Assembly: GCA_905178155.1 (NCBI GenBank)
Contig: CAJINV010000001.1
Coordinates: forward strand, 4,940,747-5,004,746
Length of the DNA stretch: 64,000 nucleotides
From: Amoebophrya sp. A120
Lineage: Eukaryota; Sar; Dinophyceae; Syndiniales; Amoebophryaceae
Reading direction: 5' to 3'
A program made the position numbers and the translations under genes. Below the pieces are notes generated by a model. The model had not been told where the DNA came from. It saw only the letters and a program-made list of their open reading frames with translations, and did not search any database. The stretch's first letter is position 1. The number at the start of each line of letters is the position of its first letter. Positions 1 through 11,800 of the stretch are shown here, one piece after another.

Positions 1-514
1 CGTCCTGCACGCATCGGAAGAAAAGACCAACAGAAAATTGCGTCTGTCGTAGCTTTTTTATCGAGACGAACATGATGATAGTTGGAGTCGCATCTCAGTC
101 TCTTCGTCGTTCAAGAAATTTGCGTCGTACAATGATCCGCGGAACTTCGATCATCATCATCTAAATCTATCCTAAAAAGGAACTTCGCTCCGAAAAAGGT
201 TCTGGTATTTGCCAAATTGAAATCTTTGAAAGCAGATTCTGGGCAGTAGATGATCAGTAGACAGAGTCAGTGACCACGACCCTCACCCTTCATTTCATCC
301 TTCGTGTTCGCTGTGGAGGTTAAGGCTGACGTAATATTATGCATGGCACTGTATCTCTCATAACGCTAAATCTCAACGTTTCGTGTTGTATCATGTTGTA
401 TTTTTTGTACTGAATGCTGTAGTTCCTGTTGCTCATCGATCCTTCTTGTTCTATCTTAGTACGTCCTAGACCGCGATAAGAACTTGAACTGTTTTATCAA
501 AACTACACAAGTAC
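1..514. other. 3' flank of the RRM gene, no separate gene seen
   Basis: On the minus strand the RRM exon runs into a GT at 514-513. A pyrimidine-poor stretch follows, with a possible branch/acceptor (TACTAAGATAG) near 440, so a short intron and a last small exon are possible. I could not decide the true end of the protein. I see no other gene here. Confidence 0.4.
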
Positions 515-1634
515 CTGCTTCCACCAGCAACTCTGCGTCTGGTATTGGCTCGTGGGGCGTCTCTACTACTCCTCCCGTGCTGGTGCCGCCCTTTGCCGTC
601 TCTAAATGGTTTCGAATTTCCACTAGCTTATGGTAATAGGCGACGCTGTTCGCCTTTTTCTGGCGGTCTCTTTCAGCCACAGCGCCATCCATTTGTTCCA
701 CGGGTCGGTATTTCGGGGGAGGCGGCATGACAGGCATCGCCTTTAAGCCTTTAACCGAACTACTGGACGAAGCAGAGCCCCCTGCTGCTCCACCCTGAGC
801 TGCTTCTAACAGCGTATTGAAACTGAAAGTAATGGCGGTCTTTGCGGTCGTTTGCAGCTTAGGGGAAGATAAAGGCACGCCCGTCGGAGGTTTACTACTA
901 TTTTTGCCGCCATGATTTTTACTCTGTAGTTGCATCGGCAGCAACTGCGAAGTTGTAGCCTTTTGATGTTTCGTGGGATCGTAGGTTGAGGAGCGAATCT
1001 GTGGCTTTACGTCGTCTGGAACTTGCAAGCCCTGTTCCAAGTCCCGATCGGCCCAATCAAAGATCAATGTGCGGGTCTGTCTGCCGCCCTTGGCGCACGG
1101 AACATTGTACTGGTGCAGCGCCTTTATCGCGTTCGCGGCACTCTCCACGTCTGTGTATTCGCAGAACGCGCGCCCCTTGTGCCGCATGTTCGGGTCGTAC
1201 TGCCCATTTCCAGTGGCTCCAGCGATTTTGTTTTTCTCGTTACGTTCCTTGTCGAGTACCATCCGCAGCTCCACCGCGCCCGCGGCGCTGCTGCAGATTC
1301 CCCACAGTTCCTCCTGCGTCATCTCGAAGGGGACGTTCCCGATAAAAACGCGAACGCCGGTGGTCCTTTTCTTCTTGTTCGCACCTCCGTGAGACGATAA
1401 AGGAACTGGCGGAAGGTTCACGGGTGGTTGCGGTTTTGGCATCACTTTCGGCGGATGAATTATACTAGCGCCTATCCCGAGGATCTGCTGTTGCTGCTGC
1501 CAGAGTTGTGTATTCATCAGAGTGGACGCCCGCCCATCAGGAGCTGCGCCATGGTATTGCGGGTTCGACGGATTATAGGGACTGAACTGCACACCCGGCA
1601 AACCCGGGTAGGGTGGCTGATGCCCGGGCATCAT
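515..1634 (-). CDS. RRM-domain RNA-binding protein, CstF-64-like (main exon)
   Basis: The translated exon has a Pro/Gly-rich N-terminus, a basic KKKR stretch, then one RNA recognition motif. RNP2 is VFIGNV (about residue 98) and RNP1 is KGRAFCEY (about residue 153). The pattern FIGNVPFEMTQEEL ... FCEYTDVESAANAI resembles the single N-terminal RRM of cleavage stimulation factor 64, which binds GU-rich elements during mRNA 3' end formation in the nucleus. That assignment is inference from the RRM alone. An insert of about 20 residues splits the RRM between beta2 and beta3. The first ATG in frame is at 1634 (an MM pair); the frame extends upstream only to a TTG. The exon appears to end at 515 before a GT donor, so the C-terminus is unresolved. 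A second conserved-looking stretch, YYHKLVEIRNHLE, lies near the end and could be the hinge. Confidence 0.72.
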
Positions 1635-1649
1635 GCTGGTACTGAACAA

Positions 1650-3335
1650 CTGTCTCTTAGGAATTTTTCGCTACGGCTACGACTGACAACGTTGGAAGAA
1701 CGATGTTGGAGCAGATATGCTGATGGTGCATTTTTCAAAATTGTAATACTGTCAATTATGTTGATGACGAGAAATACAAATGCTGATTCTTATGCGCATA
1801 GGCACACAATACGTATTCATAGATGTCGACTCTCTAGTGTCGCTGGTGGTGATTTAGAGGTACATGCTGCCACGTTGCGTCCTCGTGCTGTAGCGGAAGA
1901 CACGGTGCAAAATGTCGTGTGACTTATACATATACTGCGACAAAGGGACACTTACTACACAGACATGTTCTTGACCTTGACGAAAAGAAAAGATGAAAAA
2001 TACATTACATACTCGACAGAATCAACATGTCTCGGTTGCTGAAAATATCCTGTGCCATCGATCACGACAAGAGGCGGGTCAGGTTAGGTACAAATTCAAA
2101 TTTATTGGATCCAAAAAATTAGCGATCGCGGTCGCGCGAACACGTTCTTACTTAATCATTCTGGCTTTTGCTCTCTTACTCTTTCCGACTGAAAAGCACA
2201 ATGAAAACAAAAAGAAACAAAGAGAAACAGGAACGAACAAATCAATATGGTGGCAGGATATGAATAAATCCTGTAGAAGACACACGACTGGGACCGACTG
2301 CGAAGATTTAATGACGAGAGTAGAGATAAACGCAGTCGCTGACCAACGATCTGCAAGAAAACATAAGACGAACAAGAACAAAGAAAGAGTAGGTAACGAA
2401 CCGTAAGCAGGTCTTGACTCATCATCGCTGGGAGCCGTTACAAAGCGCGCAGCGTACTCGTCCGCACTGTGGATGCAGTAGAAACTCGTTATTTCCGCGG
2501 ATGAGGTGATCGTTGACAAGCCACGACCGGGTCGTACTAGCACAAGTAGAAAGCGAAAGTTCTGTCATGAAAACGCCAGGGCTATCGATATCCGGGCTTG
2601 CCAGTGTGCTGCGCGAAATAGAAACGACAAAGGAGAAGGTGCTACTGTTACTGATGACGTGGTTGCGCACTTATGGCACAGCACGACAAGAAGAAACGCT
2701 GCAATAAGAATTAGATAGAAAAGAAAAAGTAACAGATTCTCGTTGGTGGCCTGCTCGCCATGCGGTACAACTACCAGCTTAAAGAAGAACTGTACTTCAG
2801 CGCCACCCAGTTCCCGAAGTACTCACAAAACGAAACAAGGGTAAAGAATAAGAAGATCGCATATTTCAAGGTAAGTCAAACTCATTGAAAAAAAGGGTAA
2901 ATCAAAATAAAAGCTCTTAGTCGCTGCAAAAAGGATGCGTTTAGAATTAGAACTTACAAACTCTGTGCAGGAAAAATCACACCTACGCATTTCCGCGCAC
3001 TTCTGATGGTGCGTGTGGAACTGCGACTGTCCTCAAGAAGAGCGTGTGCGATGTCAACAGAAATTGAAACACAGAGAGAGCAGAGTGCATGTGCAGCTAG
3101 CTGCAGTTTGGAAAATTATCTTTCTCTTCTGCTCAAGAACCACATGCAGCTTTCCAGTTCAAACTCAAATCTCCTTGAAGACATTGGCATCTCCGATTTT
3201 CTTGGAAAGACCCGATGTTCTTTGCAAGGGGCAGAAGATGCATGCACGACCCTCCGGGCACAGTAATGATCCTACTTGCCTTTGGGGACGAGGACGACCA
3301 TCAAGCGTGTTTCGGACGCCGCGAGTGCCCCTTGG
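1650..3335. other. intergenic region between the J-domain gene and the RRM gene
   Basis: This holds the 3' flank of the minus-strand J-domain gene and the 5' flank of the RRM gene. Several short open frames exist on both strands, but none has a recognisable domain, a signal peptide or biased composition. I see no tRNA, tandem repeat or introner here. Confidence 0.5.
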
Positions 3336-6300
3336 TCAGACAAATTGGCGCTCGTCGTCCGGAAACAAGAAGGTTGTGGTATCGCTGCAAAATTTAACTT
3401 TGTCCTCCATACCGGGGGGCGGCGGACTTGTCATCAACATGGCCAAGTTCAGCGTCATCCCCACAAGGTCCGCTAACGCATCGGTAATGACCTCGCGCGC
3501 CGGTTTCCAGTCGCGAACGGTGATGGTCACCAACGTATTCTCTTCCTGATCTTCTTGCTCATCTTCTTGATGCTGTCGGTTCTCCTCCTCGTGGTCCTGC
3601 TGCTGCTGCTGACAAGAAGGTGACGAGGTGCCTGCGTTTTGATCATGGCGGCTTTCGTGGTGCTCGTTCTTGGAGGAACTTCCGGCTGACGTCGGGGGTG
3701 GACTTGTTCCCGTTTTCTCACGGTCTTGCCTCTGTGGTCGTCCACCTGCTCCGGTGTTTGTTGCAGCGGTGGGAGTAGTATTTCCACCCTGCTCGCCGTT
3801 GTTCTCGTGATCAGAATTGGGTTGTGGCGTTGTACTACTTCTAGAGCAGTCCTTGCTTTGACCAGGCATCGTCGTGCTTTCCTCGTGCGTCGGTGGCGAT
3901 GCGGTGCAATCCTCGCTTCTTCGTGAAGATGAAGAAGATGTAGATGATTCTTGTCGACGTTCTCGTTCTCCTGCCCCCGCTAAATTACTGCTGGTAGAAC
4001 TACTTTTCCCGCTTTCGTGCTCTTGTCTACTTCGCTTCGTCCTGTTTCCCTTGGAAGTTCCCCCCGTTTTCTTCTTTTCCTTGACATTGACGTACATTTT
4101 CCGCAACGGGTCCACTCTTGGAATCCGCTTGCTCGCCCGGTCCAGCGAGCCGCTGGTGCGAAACACCCGCTTCGCGCGCTCCATCGCCAACTCCGCGTCG
4201 TACTGCCGGCGCTGCTGCTCGTCTTGCAACACGTCATAGGCTTTTCTGACGCGCAGAAACGCTTCGTTGCTGTCCGCGGCCTTGTCCGGGTGGGTTTCCA
4301 GCGCTCTTTTTCGATACGCCTTCCGGATTTCCGCGAGACTCGCGTCCTGGCTGACGTTCAAGACCTCGTAGTGGGATTCTTCCACCGGCGGCTCGGGCGG
4401 TTCGCTGTTCATCCCGTTCGAAGAGGATGAACCAGCAGCAGACGAGGTCGAAGAACCACCGCCGTCGTTCAGCATGGAGTTCGGAATCAGCAGCCGGATG
4501 GTCTTATGCATTGCAAAAATGTCTGGGTCTGGAAGGCTGCGAACTTGTGATGCGTGGTGCGCATCCTGCAAAAATTTGTGTTGCATGGCTTGCAAAAGGC
4601 GCCTATTTCTGACCATTCTGAGAGGGCATTTCTCATGCGGAATGGGCATCACTAAGGGGCTGCACAACCTGTGATGCTCGGTTCTGCATTTCAATCTTGG
4701 CGGAGCTTGGAAAAACTGAATGACAAATCTCGGAATCTTCCAGACCCATACATTTTTACATTTGATAGGTCTTTTCGCTCGTGCACAACCGGCGGAAGTA
4801 CGCTGGGATCTTGGCCGGGTGGAAAAACGCCATGTGGTCCAAAACGATCTTGCCGGAGATCGAATTCAGCACGAAATTCGTGACAAAGTGCGAGCACTCC
4901 TCGAGGCTGTGCCGCGGTGCCATGTTCACCTGGGTCAGGTCGACGGCAGCCAGCAACTCGTCTCGTCCGGGCCGACCATACTCCGCTCTTCGGGGAATCT
5001 GGATTTGCTCCCCCGTGCGGGCGTCGATCGGGATGAATGTCCTGTCGACCAGAAACAGATGCAGCCGCGTCAGCTCCTCATCTGACGCGAAGAAATAGTC
5101 GCGCACGGACGCCGGGGCGCAGCTGCGGACGACGGTATTCGCGTTTCGCACGGCCGTACCACAACCCATCATCGCCCAGAACGCGCGGCTGGTTAAGTTC
5201 GGCAGGGCGAGGGCAAAGTCGGAAAAGTCGTCGGCGGCGGTCGTCTCAGCAGCGGTAGAAGTACTAGAAGGCAGTTCTGACGAACTCCTTGAGCCGTTGT
5301 CCTGTCGTGCCGAGGACGAGCAAGGTGAAACAGCACCATCTTCACCCGAGTTCTTTAGGATAATTTCTCCTCGTTCATCTTGCGTTGCTGTCGTGTCTTG
5401 TTCTACTAACATCGTGCTACTCGGCCGAGGAGTTGGTGCTGCTGTTTTGTTGTTAGCACTAGCAGTTCTTGTCTCTACTTCATCTGTAGTTAGCCTTTTT
5501 CTATTCCGTCGCTCTAGGAAAGCTTTGCTAGTACTCGTTCTTGTGTCACGTACTTTTTGTACTCCGGTGGTTAGCAGGTGCAGGAGTGGTGATGATGAGC
5601 ATGTAGTACTGGCAGTCGTAGCTGCATCATCATTTTTCTCGTTGGTGGCCCTGGTCGTCGTGGCAGCAGGTTCTTCTACTTGCGGCCCAGCAGTGTGCTG
5701 GTCTAGTAATTCTTGGGAATTTATTTCATACTCATCTGTTAAATCGGGCTCAACACTAGCTTGATGTTCGTGTTCGTGCTTTTTGTCCGAGGTGGAGGAG
5801 AAACACGACGAGTCATCTTTTACTTCGTCCTGAAATCTGACAACTTTTTTCTTTACTTCCTTACGCTTCTTACTTTGTCCATTGGCACTGCTTGGCGACG
5901 ATGCGAATGCCGCGGTGGTTCCCGAGGAGGGTCGGCACTCATTCGTCTCACTTGTACTTTCTACTTCCATGTCAACATCCACGTGCTCTTCTTCTTCACT
6001 AGTTGTAATGTCGGTCGAGACGGACGAATCTATTCGAGCTTGCTCCTGTGAGGCGGCTCGTGTAGTAAGTGGACCAGCGGCGCTAGCAGCAACACCCGGA
6101 TCACCTCCACTGCCTGCGCCGGGTCGTTTCTGCTGCTCTTCATCTTCTTCATCTCGTCCCGTGGTATAATTTCTGTTTTCGATAGTAGAAGAAAAGAGCG
6201 ATCCGAAGACTAGGAAAGCGTCTGAAAAGGAAGGTGCGACCTGGCTTCTCAACACACGAGGACCATCGGGTGGCGATATCAAGTGTAAAAATGTCTGGGT

Positions 6301-6971
6301 CTGGAAGAATGCAACTTGTCAGGCTGATTTTGGATTCTAAAAATATCTGTATTGCATGAGCAGCAAAGAAAGTCCAAGTTTTGCTACACAGAAAGAGCAT
6401 TTCTCATGCGGTAAAGGCATCAGGAAGCCCTCACAAAATCTGTGATGCTAGGGCATGCATCACAGACATCAGAAGTCATGCAAAATGTGCATGACAAACC
6501 TGGCAATCTTCCAGACCCAGACATTTTTACATTTGATAGGCGAAGACGAAGTACAACTAGGAAGATGCTGGTTCGTGGTCGTCGTGCTCATGTTTTCGTT
6601 TGCAGCTTCACCGGATTTCGAGGTATCAAATGTAAAAGTGTCTGGGTCTGAGAGAGTGCATGTTTGTCATGCTTGTCTGGCATGACTCTTAAATCTGTCA
6701 TGCACATTGCCCAAGAGACGTTTTTTTTCTGTCATGCGGAGACGAAGTTTGTCATGCATAATAGGCAACACCTACAAGCTCAGAAATTTATCATGCTGAG
6801 CCAGCACTTGTGGCCTCCTCATGCTACGCCACTCAGCATCACAAGTTTCCAGACCCAGACATTTTTACATTTGATAATCTCGTCGCTGGAACTACTAGAA
6901 AGATCGCCGTCAGAGTGAGAGTGTGATGTCGCAGTGGACGGATGTTTATTTTTCTTGTTTTTCTTTCTCAT
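3336..6971 (-). CDS. J-domain (DnaJ/Hsp40-type) protein, four exons split by introners
   Basis: Exons on the minus strand are 6971-6877, about 6623-6539, 6276-4768 and 4504-3336, giving roughly 945 residues. The last exon encodes a J domain (4373-4196) with HYEVLNVSQDASLAEIRKAY, the invariant HPD (ETHPDKA) and a helix IV ending QRRQYD. J domains stimulate the ATPase of Hsp70 partners. The region before it (SRAFWAMMGCGTAVRNANTV ... AFFHPAKIPAYFRRLC) looks folded and unfamiliar. The N-terminus and the tail are Ser/Glu/Gln-rich and probably disordered. The start at 6971 is the ATG of a basic MRKKNKKNK stretch that reads into the first exon. Joining exons across one TSD gives in-frame junctions SSPPDGPRV and CTSEKTIRLL. 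There is no signal peptide, Zn-finger or G/F region, so this is a class C-like J protein. Client and compartment are unknown. Confidence 0.8.
4505..4767 (-). mobile_element. introner-like intron, family A (J-domain gene, intron 3)
   Basis: The terminal inverted repeats carry the family A core AATGTCTGGGTCTGGAAG and its complement. The flanking TSD is GGTCT (4500-4504 and 4768-4772). Removing the element plus one TSD joins SEKT to IRLLIP in frame on the minus strand. The interior has GCATGAC/GTCATGC-type words. Confidence 0.85.
6277..6538 (-). mobile_element. introner-like intron, family A (J-domain gene, intron 2)
   Basis: It starts TATCAAGTG and ends CATTTGATA. The 5-bp TSD GGCGA is at 6272-6276 and 6539-6543. 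Excision restores the frame (SSP|PDGPRV). It is 262 bp and carries the family A inverted repeats. Confidence 0.88.
6624..6876 (-). mobile_element. introner-like intron, family A (J-domain gene, intron 1)
   Basis: Both family A inverted repeats are present (TATCAAATG ... CATTTGATA). The TSD is not clean here (CGAGG against ATCTC), so the exact splice point is uncertain. A join through a shared GA keeps the frame between two Ser-rich exon stretches. Confidence 0.75.
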
Positions 6972-8600
6972 TCTCACATCATCTGTGGATAGCCCGGTTT
7001 TATTGTTACTACCTGATCTGCCTTATCGCCGAACTGTCCGCCGAATACCTGCTCCGGCCGATCTCGTCTCCCCATGGTATCCTCATAATATTACCTCTCG
7101 AAATAGAACGCAGTGCTGAGGTTACCATCAGATTCTCGAGGTCGAGAGAGAGTCAGACGCATCCTTGCTATTATAGTTGTACCTCTCTACCTGTCTTCAA
7201 GTCAACATCTGAAAGTGCGTGCTTCTGCTTTCCGGGGTGCATTAAATTTAGAGATACGGTAATATCGACACCAACATAATCAGTATACGAAAACGAAGGA
7301 AATCAAATAAATTCGTCCTCCTACGAAACACGAGGTTGACGAATCGCACTAGCAGTAGCTGCCGTCTCTATACTGCCTCTGGTTGAAGGAGCGCCCTCTG
7401 AATCTTCTCTCACTCAATACTCTCTTGGACCAAGCCTGGGCGAGCCCTCAGAGGACTCTCGACTGTCGCTGCGCCACTTCGACCTCAATCCACACGAGCA
7501 ACACACCGAAGACTCTATCTTAATATTATCGAACTGAAATCATTATCATGGATGACAATCTCGTGCGGTGGATTCCGACGCGTTTGGTGGAGCAGCGATG
7601 TCCGAAGCACTAACGCGCTCGCGCGGGAGCTGTACGTAGATACAGCGCGCGGCCCGGCATGGTGGCGCCGGCGCTTCTGCCGCGAGAGGAATGCAAAATC
7701 TTGCGCCCAGCCCAATCGACTATAGGGCGATGGGGGCACCAAGCATATTTTTGGGCGACCGGCCACGCCTTGAGGACCACCCGTGTGGTAGCGGGCAGCC
7801 CTCGCGCAGCAGGTCGGGGCCCGATTGTGGTGCTCCGTGTCACGCTTGGCCCTCTCAGCGAGGCTGCCAATCAGAATCCATAGATAGAGTATCTCGAAGG
7901 TTTTGGTTTTGGGAGGTGGTTCCATGCATTTCGTTCGATGTATAAAAATTTGCTCAACTTTCACAAGGAAATGCAAAGATTAAGGTCGACATCCATATAT
8001 ATGTTTATTCGCAGCTTTTTTGTTTGCTTTTATGCAGTCTCAAAAAGTATTAATACGTTTGAAAACGACATGAAGGGCAAGTTTCCACGGTTACTACTCT
8101 AGGTTTATGGTGTTACAGTATGATTGCTGCCAGACCAAGTTCCCCTAGGCATTTCCCCGGTTTCCGCCCCAGGATCGCCGGGCTTGGGACCTGCATACAC
8201 GGGGGGGGTGCAGGACGACACAGCAGTGCCGTATCCTATCCTACAGTCGTGGGTTCCTGAGCGTACGTGCGCAGGTGCTTCCCGAGGTCACCCGCTCCGT
8301 GCGGGCGACCCCCAACGCCCATGGTGAGGCGCATTTGTCGTGATCCTTACTCGGTTTGCGGCTGCTGCATGCGGTTTTCGTCCGCGCAACGAGAGATGAG
8401 ACACAGCAACAGACATCGACGCGAACGCAAGATCGAAACGCACAGCATCGGATCATTGTGTGTCACCTCGGTGATGATCATGTGTTCGCTATCACGAGCA
8501 TGTGGGACGCCATCGCATCCGTCTCTCGAACACCAGACAGCCAGCACGCGGAGGAGATAACTCTCTCTCCAAGGACTCACGAACTCTTTTCTCGGACCAG
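6972..8600. other. gap between the J-domain gene and the retrotransposon
   Basis: This contains the 5' flank of the J-domain gene and, from about 8100 upward, GC-rich sequence that could be the 3' untranslated end of the retrotransposon. That includes a G8 run near 8201 and the words GGTCCCAAGCCCGG on the minus strand. I found no clear poly(A) tail or TSD, so the 3' boundary of the element is open. No gene is supported. Confidence 0.4.
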
Positions 8601-8820
8601 TGCAACAAAACTTATGTATAGGTTTTTCAGAGCAGTCCTATGGCTGGGACCGCCCTGGCCGGCCTGTGGGTGGGCGCGGCAATTGCAAGTTTCCACACAC
8701 CTTAATATGGCGGCCAGTGTGACATCTGAATTTGTCGTGCCTGACATCATTAATTCTACTACACCCCACCGCAATTGTCGTATTTCTCCGGGCTCATGAT
8801 TGTAGGTCGTCCCCACTCGA

Positions 8821-11800
8821 CTAGACTTCTTGCCCTCCCTCCTCTTCCTCGGTAGTGGAGCCGTGTTCGGAGATTGGAAATTCCGCGTCCCGGACCGTCC
8901 GGAGGAAATCCAGGATCTCGTCCGCCGATTGGAGCCCCCCCAGATGGCGATACTCATGGCAAAGCCTGATGTGCTGCCACGAGTCCATTGTATCTTTGCA
9001 CCGGGGGCAATTTGTCGCGCGTATTCCTTCCTCGGTAATTTTCTTAAACCTGGTTGCCCCGGCAACATCCCCGAGCGTCTTTTGGAGCCAGCGGCCCTCC
9101 CCTCGCGCCGCTCGGTAGATATCCCTGATCTTTGCGCGGGTCAGCTGTAGGTCGTGGAATATTTCGCCGGATCGCGAGCCCTCTTCCGCCAGGCGGCGCA
9201 TTGCCTCCGCCTCCTCCTCCTCTAGTTGCGCGACCAGAGCGGCCTTGATTTCTACATGGCATGGCGGATCCATTTCCCGAACCTCCTGTGGCGTCGGTTC
9301 TCCCGCGCACGCGTGCGTGCAGATGGTGTCCGCCAGTTCGTTGGCGTCGTTGCCGCAGTGCGCCGGCACAAATACCAGCCGCACACTTTTATACCGGGCC
9401 GCCACTTGGCCCAGCATTTCCGCAAGCCTGACGTCCTGGTCGGCTCCATCAAGCGTCGTGCCAAGCATATTCGCAAGCCGCTCCACGAGGCTCAGGCTGT
9501 CCACCAGCACGAGGACCTCCGTTTGCTTGTTTCGTTTGTCTTCCCAGCTTGCCCCCCAGAGGAGTTCTGCGAGGCCGCGCTCTAGCCCCAGGCGCTCCAT
9601 AGCGTACGCGCTGCTGGTTTTTGCTCGCCTGTAGGCGCTGCACTTTGTCCGCCCTAGTGTTGCCACCACTGTGGCCGCAGCCCCTTGCTTGGTCTTGCTC
9701 GAAAAGCTTCCGTCTGTGGCCAAGAGCACTCCCCCTGCCGCCACGTGCTTCCGCCCCCGGTTTCCAATTTCGGTCGGGTCCGGGTCACGGGTTTCGAATT
9801 CTATGTTGTCTGCTTCGATCATTGGCACAGCCCGGAATGGTGCCACTGCGTCATAGCACCATCCGGTTTTGCGCAATAGTCGAACGCCATGGGATATCCA
9901 GCCCGCCTCGCTGAACTTTCCAAATTCGTCCCCGAGTTCGGGGGCGTACGAGTTGAAGCATGGCGGCGCACTTGTGTCCACGGCCGGTCTCAGGCCTGTG
10001 CCCTCCCCTTCTTTGTGGTAGTAGTACCCGGCGAAGGTTGTATCGCCCCCCATTGCGGAGAGGATTTGGTTTTCCTCCGCCCCATCCATTTTGGCGACTG
10101 GGATCTGTAGCGGGGACGCGGCTTCGACCCACTTCCCCCCCCCGGCACCCCCCTTCGCCCTCCCTGTTCTACTCAGCCGCGCCGCCAGGGTATTTCTGAG
10201 GTGTGTCTCGGGGCCCCGGAGGCTTGCGTCGATGAGGGACGCCACCCCTCGCGTGTACGCGTTTTGGATGGAGGTCGAGAGGGAAAGCATCCGCAGCGCC
10301 TCCAGCCGCATTGTCCGGACCCCGCCTATCGCGAGCCGCTGCGCAATGTTTAGCGCGTCTGTGTTCAGCCGTTTGAGGACTGGCGCCGGGGCATACGTTC
10401 CCCACCCCGCCACGCCCCATGTCACCGACTGGGTGATGAGGGCCCGGATGGTCTGCGTGAAGACGTACGGCTCGAGCCCCCACGAGTAGCTGGAGAGGCG
10501 CTTGAGGATGGGCAGCCGCCGCCGCACCTTCTCTGTGACCGCCTTGACGTGCGGCCCAAAGTGCAAAAGATGGTCGACCTGGACCCCCAACACCCGGTGG
10601 ACCGAAACTTGTTCGAACGGAAGGCCGTCGAGCGGTGTCGCCTCCCGCGGAAGGTCGACGCAGCTGGCCCCGGATGGCGTTGGCGCTTGTGCGAATTCCT
10701 TGCGGCGCGTTTCCCTGTGCTGCATCTCCTTCCCCACCAGGGTGCCATCGAATATCAGGCATTTTGTTTTGTCGGCGTCGAGGCTCAGCCCGAGGGCGCG
10801 GAGCTCCTCCCGGAGCGCGGCCGCTAGTCTCCGCAGCGCTTTGGCTAGTTTGCCCCTGCTGTCCGCCGCGACCATCAACACACCGTCATCGGCATAAAAA
10901 TGGACTTCCGCATCTGTATCCCGTCCCAGGTTCTTCTCCCTCAACCTTTTTGGGAGCCGGTCAATGAGGACGTTCCACAGGGTGGGGGATGCGATCCCCC
11001 CTTGGGGGAGACCGGAAACACATTCCCGGTATGTGGATACGTCCTCCCCGAAGCGGACCCGGAAGCTTCTGTGAATCATCCACGCATGGATGAAACGGCC
11101 GCACCCCGGTGTGACGCCCATGGCCCTGCATTCTTCCAACAACTTCCCGGCCCGGACACTATCGTATGCGCCTGTTATGTCAGTACTAATCCACCCGACA
11201 TGCTTGCCCCTTGCCAGCCGGGTGGAAGTCCAATGAAGGATCTCGGCGATTTGCTGGTCGCACCCCACATGCGGCCGGAATGCATGCTGGCTTTTTGAGA
11301 AGAGTTCCTCCCCTGCCGCATCTTGCGTGCGCATGGTTTTCTGCATCCGCCAGAGGACCACTCTCTCAAGGGTTTTGACCGCCACGGGCAGGAGTGATAT
11401 CGGCCGGTACCCAGTGGCCTTAGACCCATCCTTTCCTGGCTTCTCAAGCAAGATGACCATCGCGCGGCACAGCATCGGCGGGATCTTGGCCCCCCCGAGG
11501 ATGACCGAGAAGAGGTCAGCCAGGGGCGCGTGCGTTGCCGGGGAGTGCAGCAGCATCTCGTTTGTCACCCCGTCCTCGCCCGGCGTCTTGTTACGCTTGG
11601 CCACCTTTAGCGCGCGCTGCACCTCCCCCGTTGTGACCGGGTCCGGCGGCTCTTCTTCCCGGAGCCAGTTGCGCACTTCTGGAGTTAGCTCGGGCGCTAT
11701 GTCCGCCCTTTTGGTCGGCTTTGTGTCCACCCCGTTTTCGGCACTTTTTTCGTCCTCCCCTAGGTACTTGCGATTAAACCAAGTCGCCCAAGCTTGGGCT

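Noticed and set aside
8100-8330. Structured RNA (ribozyme-like) at the LINE 3' end
   Set aside because: G and C runs are present, but I could not draw a consistent fold, and the element end is unknown.
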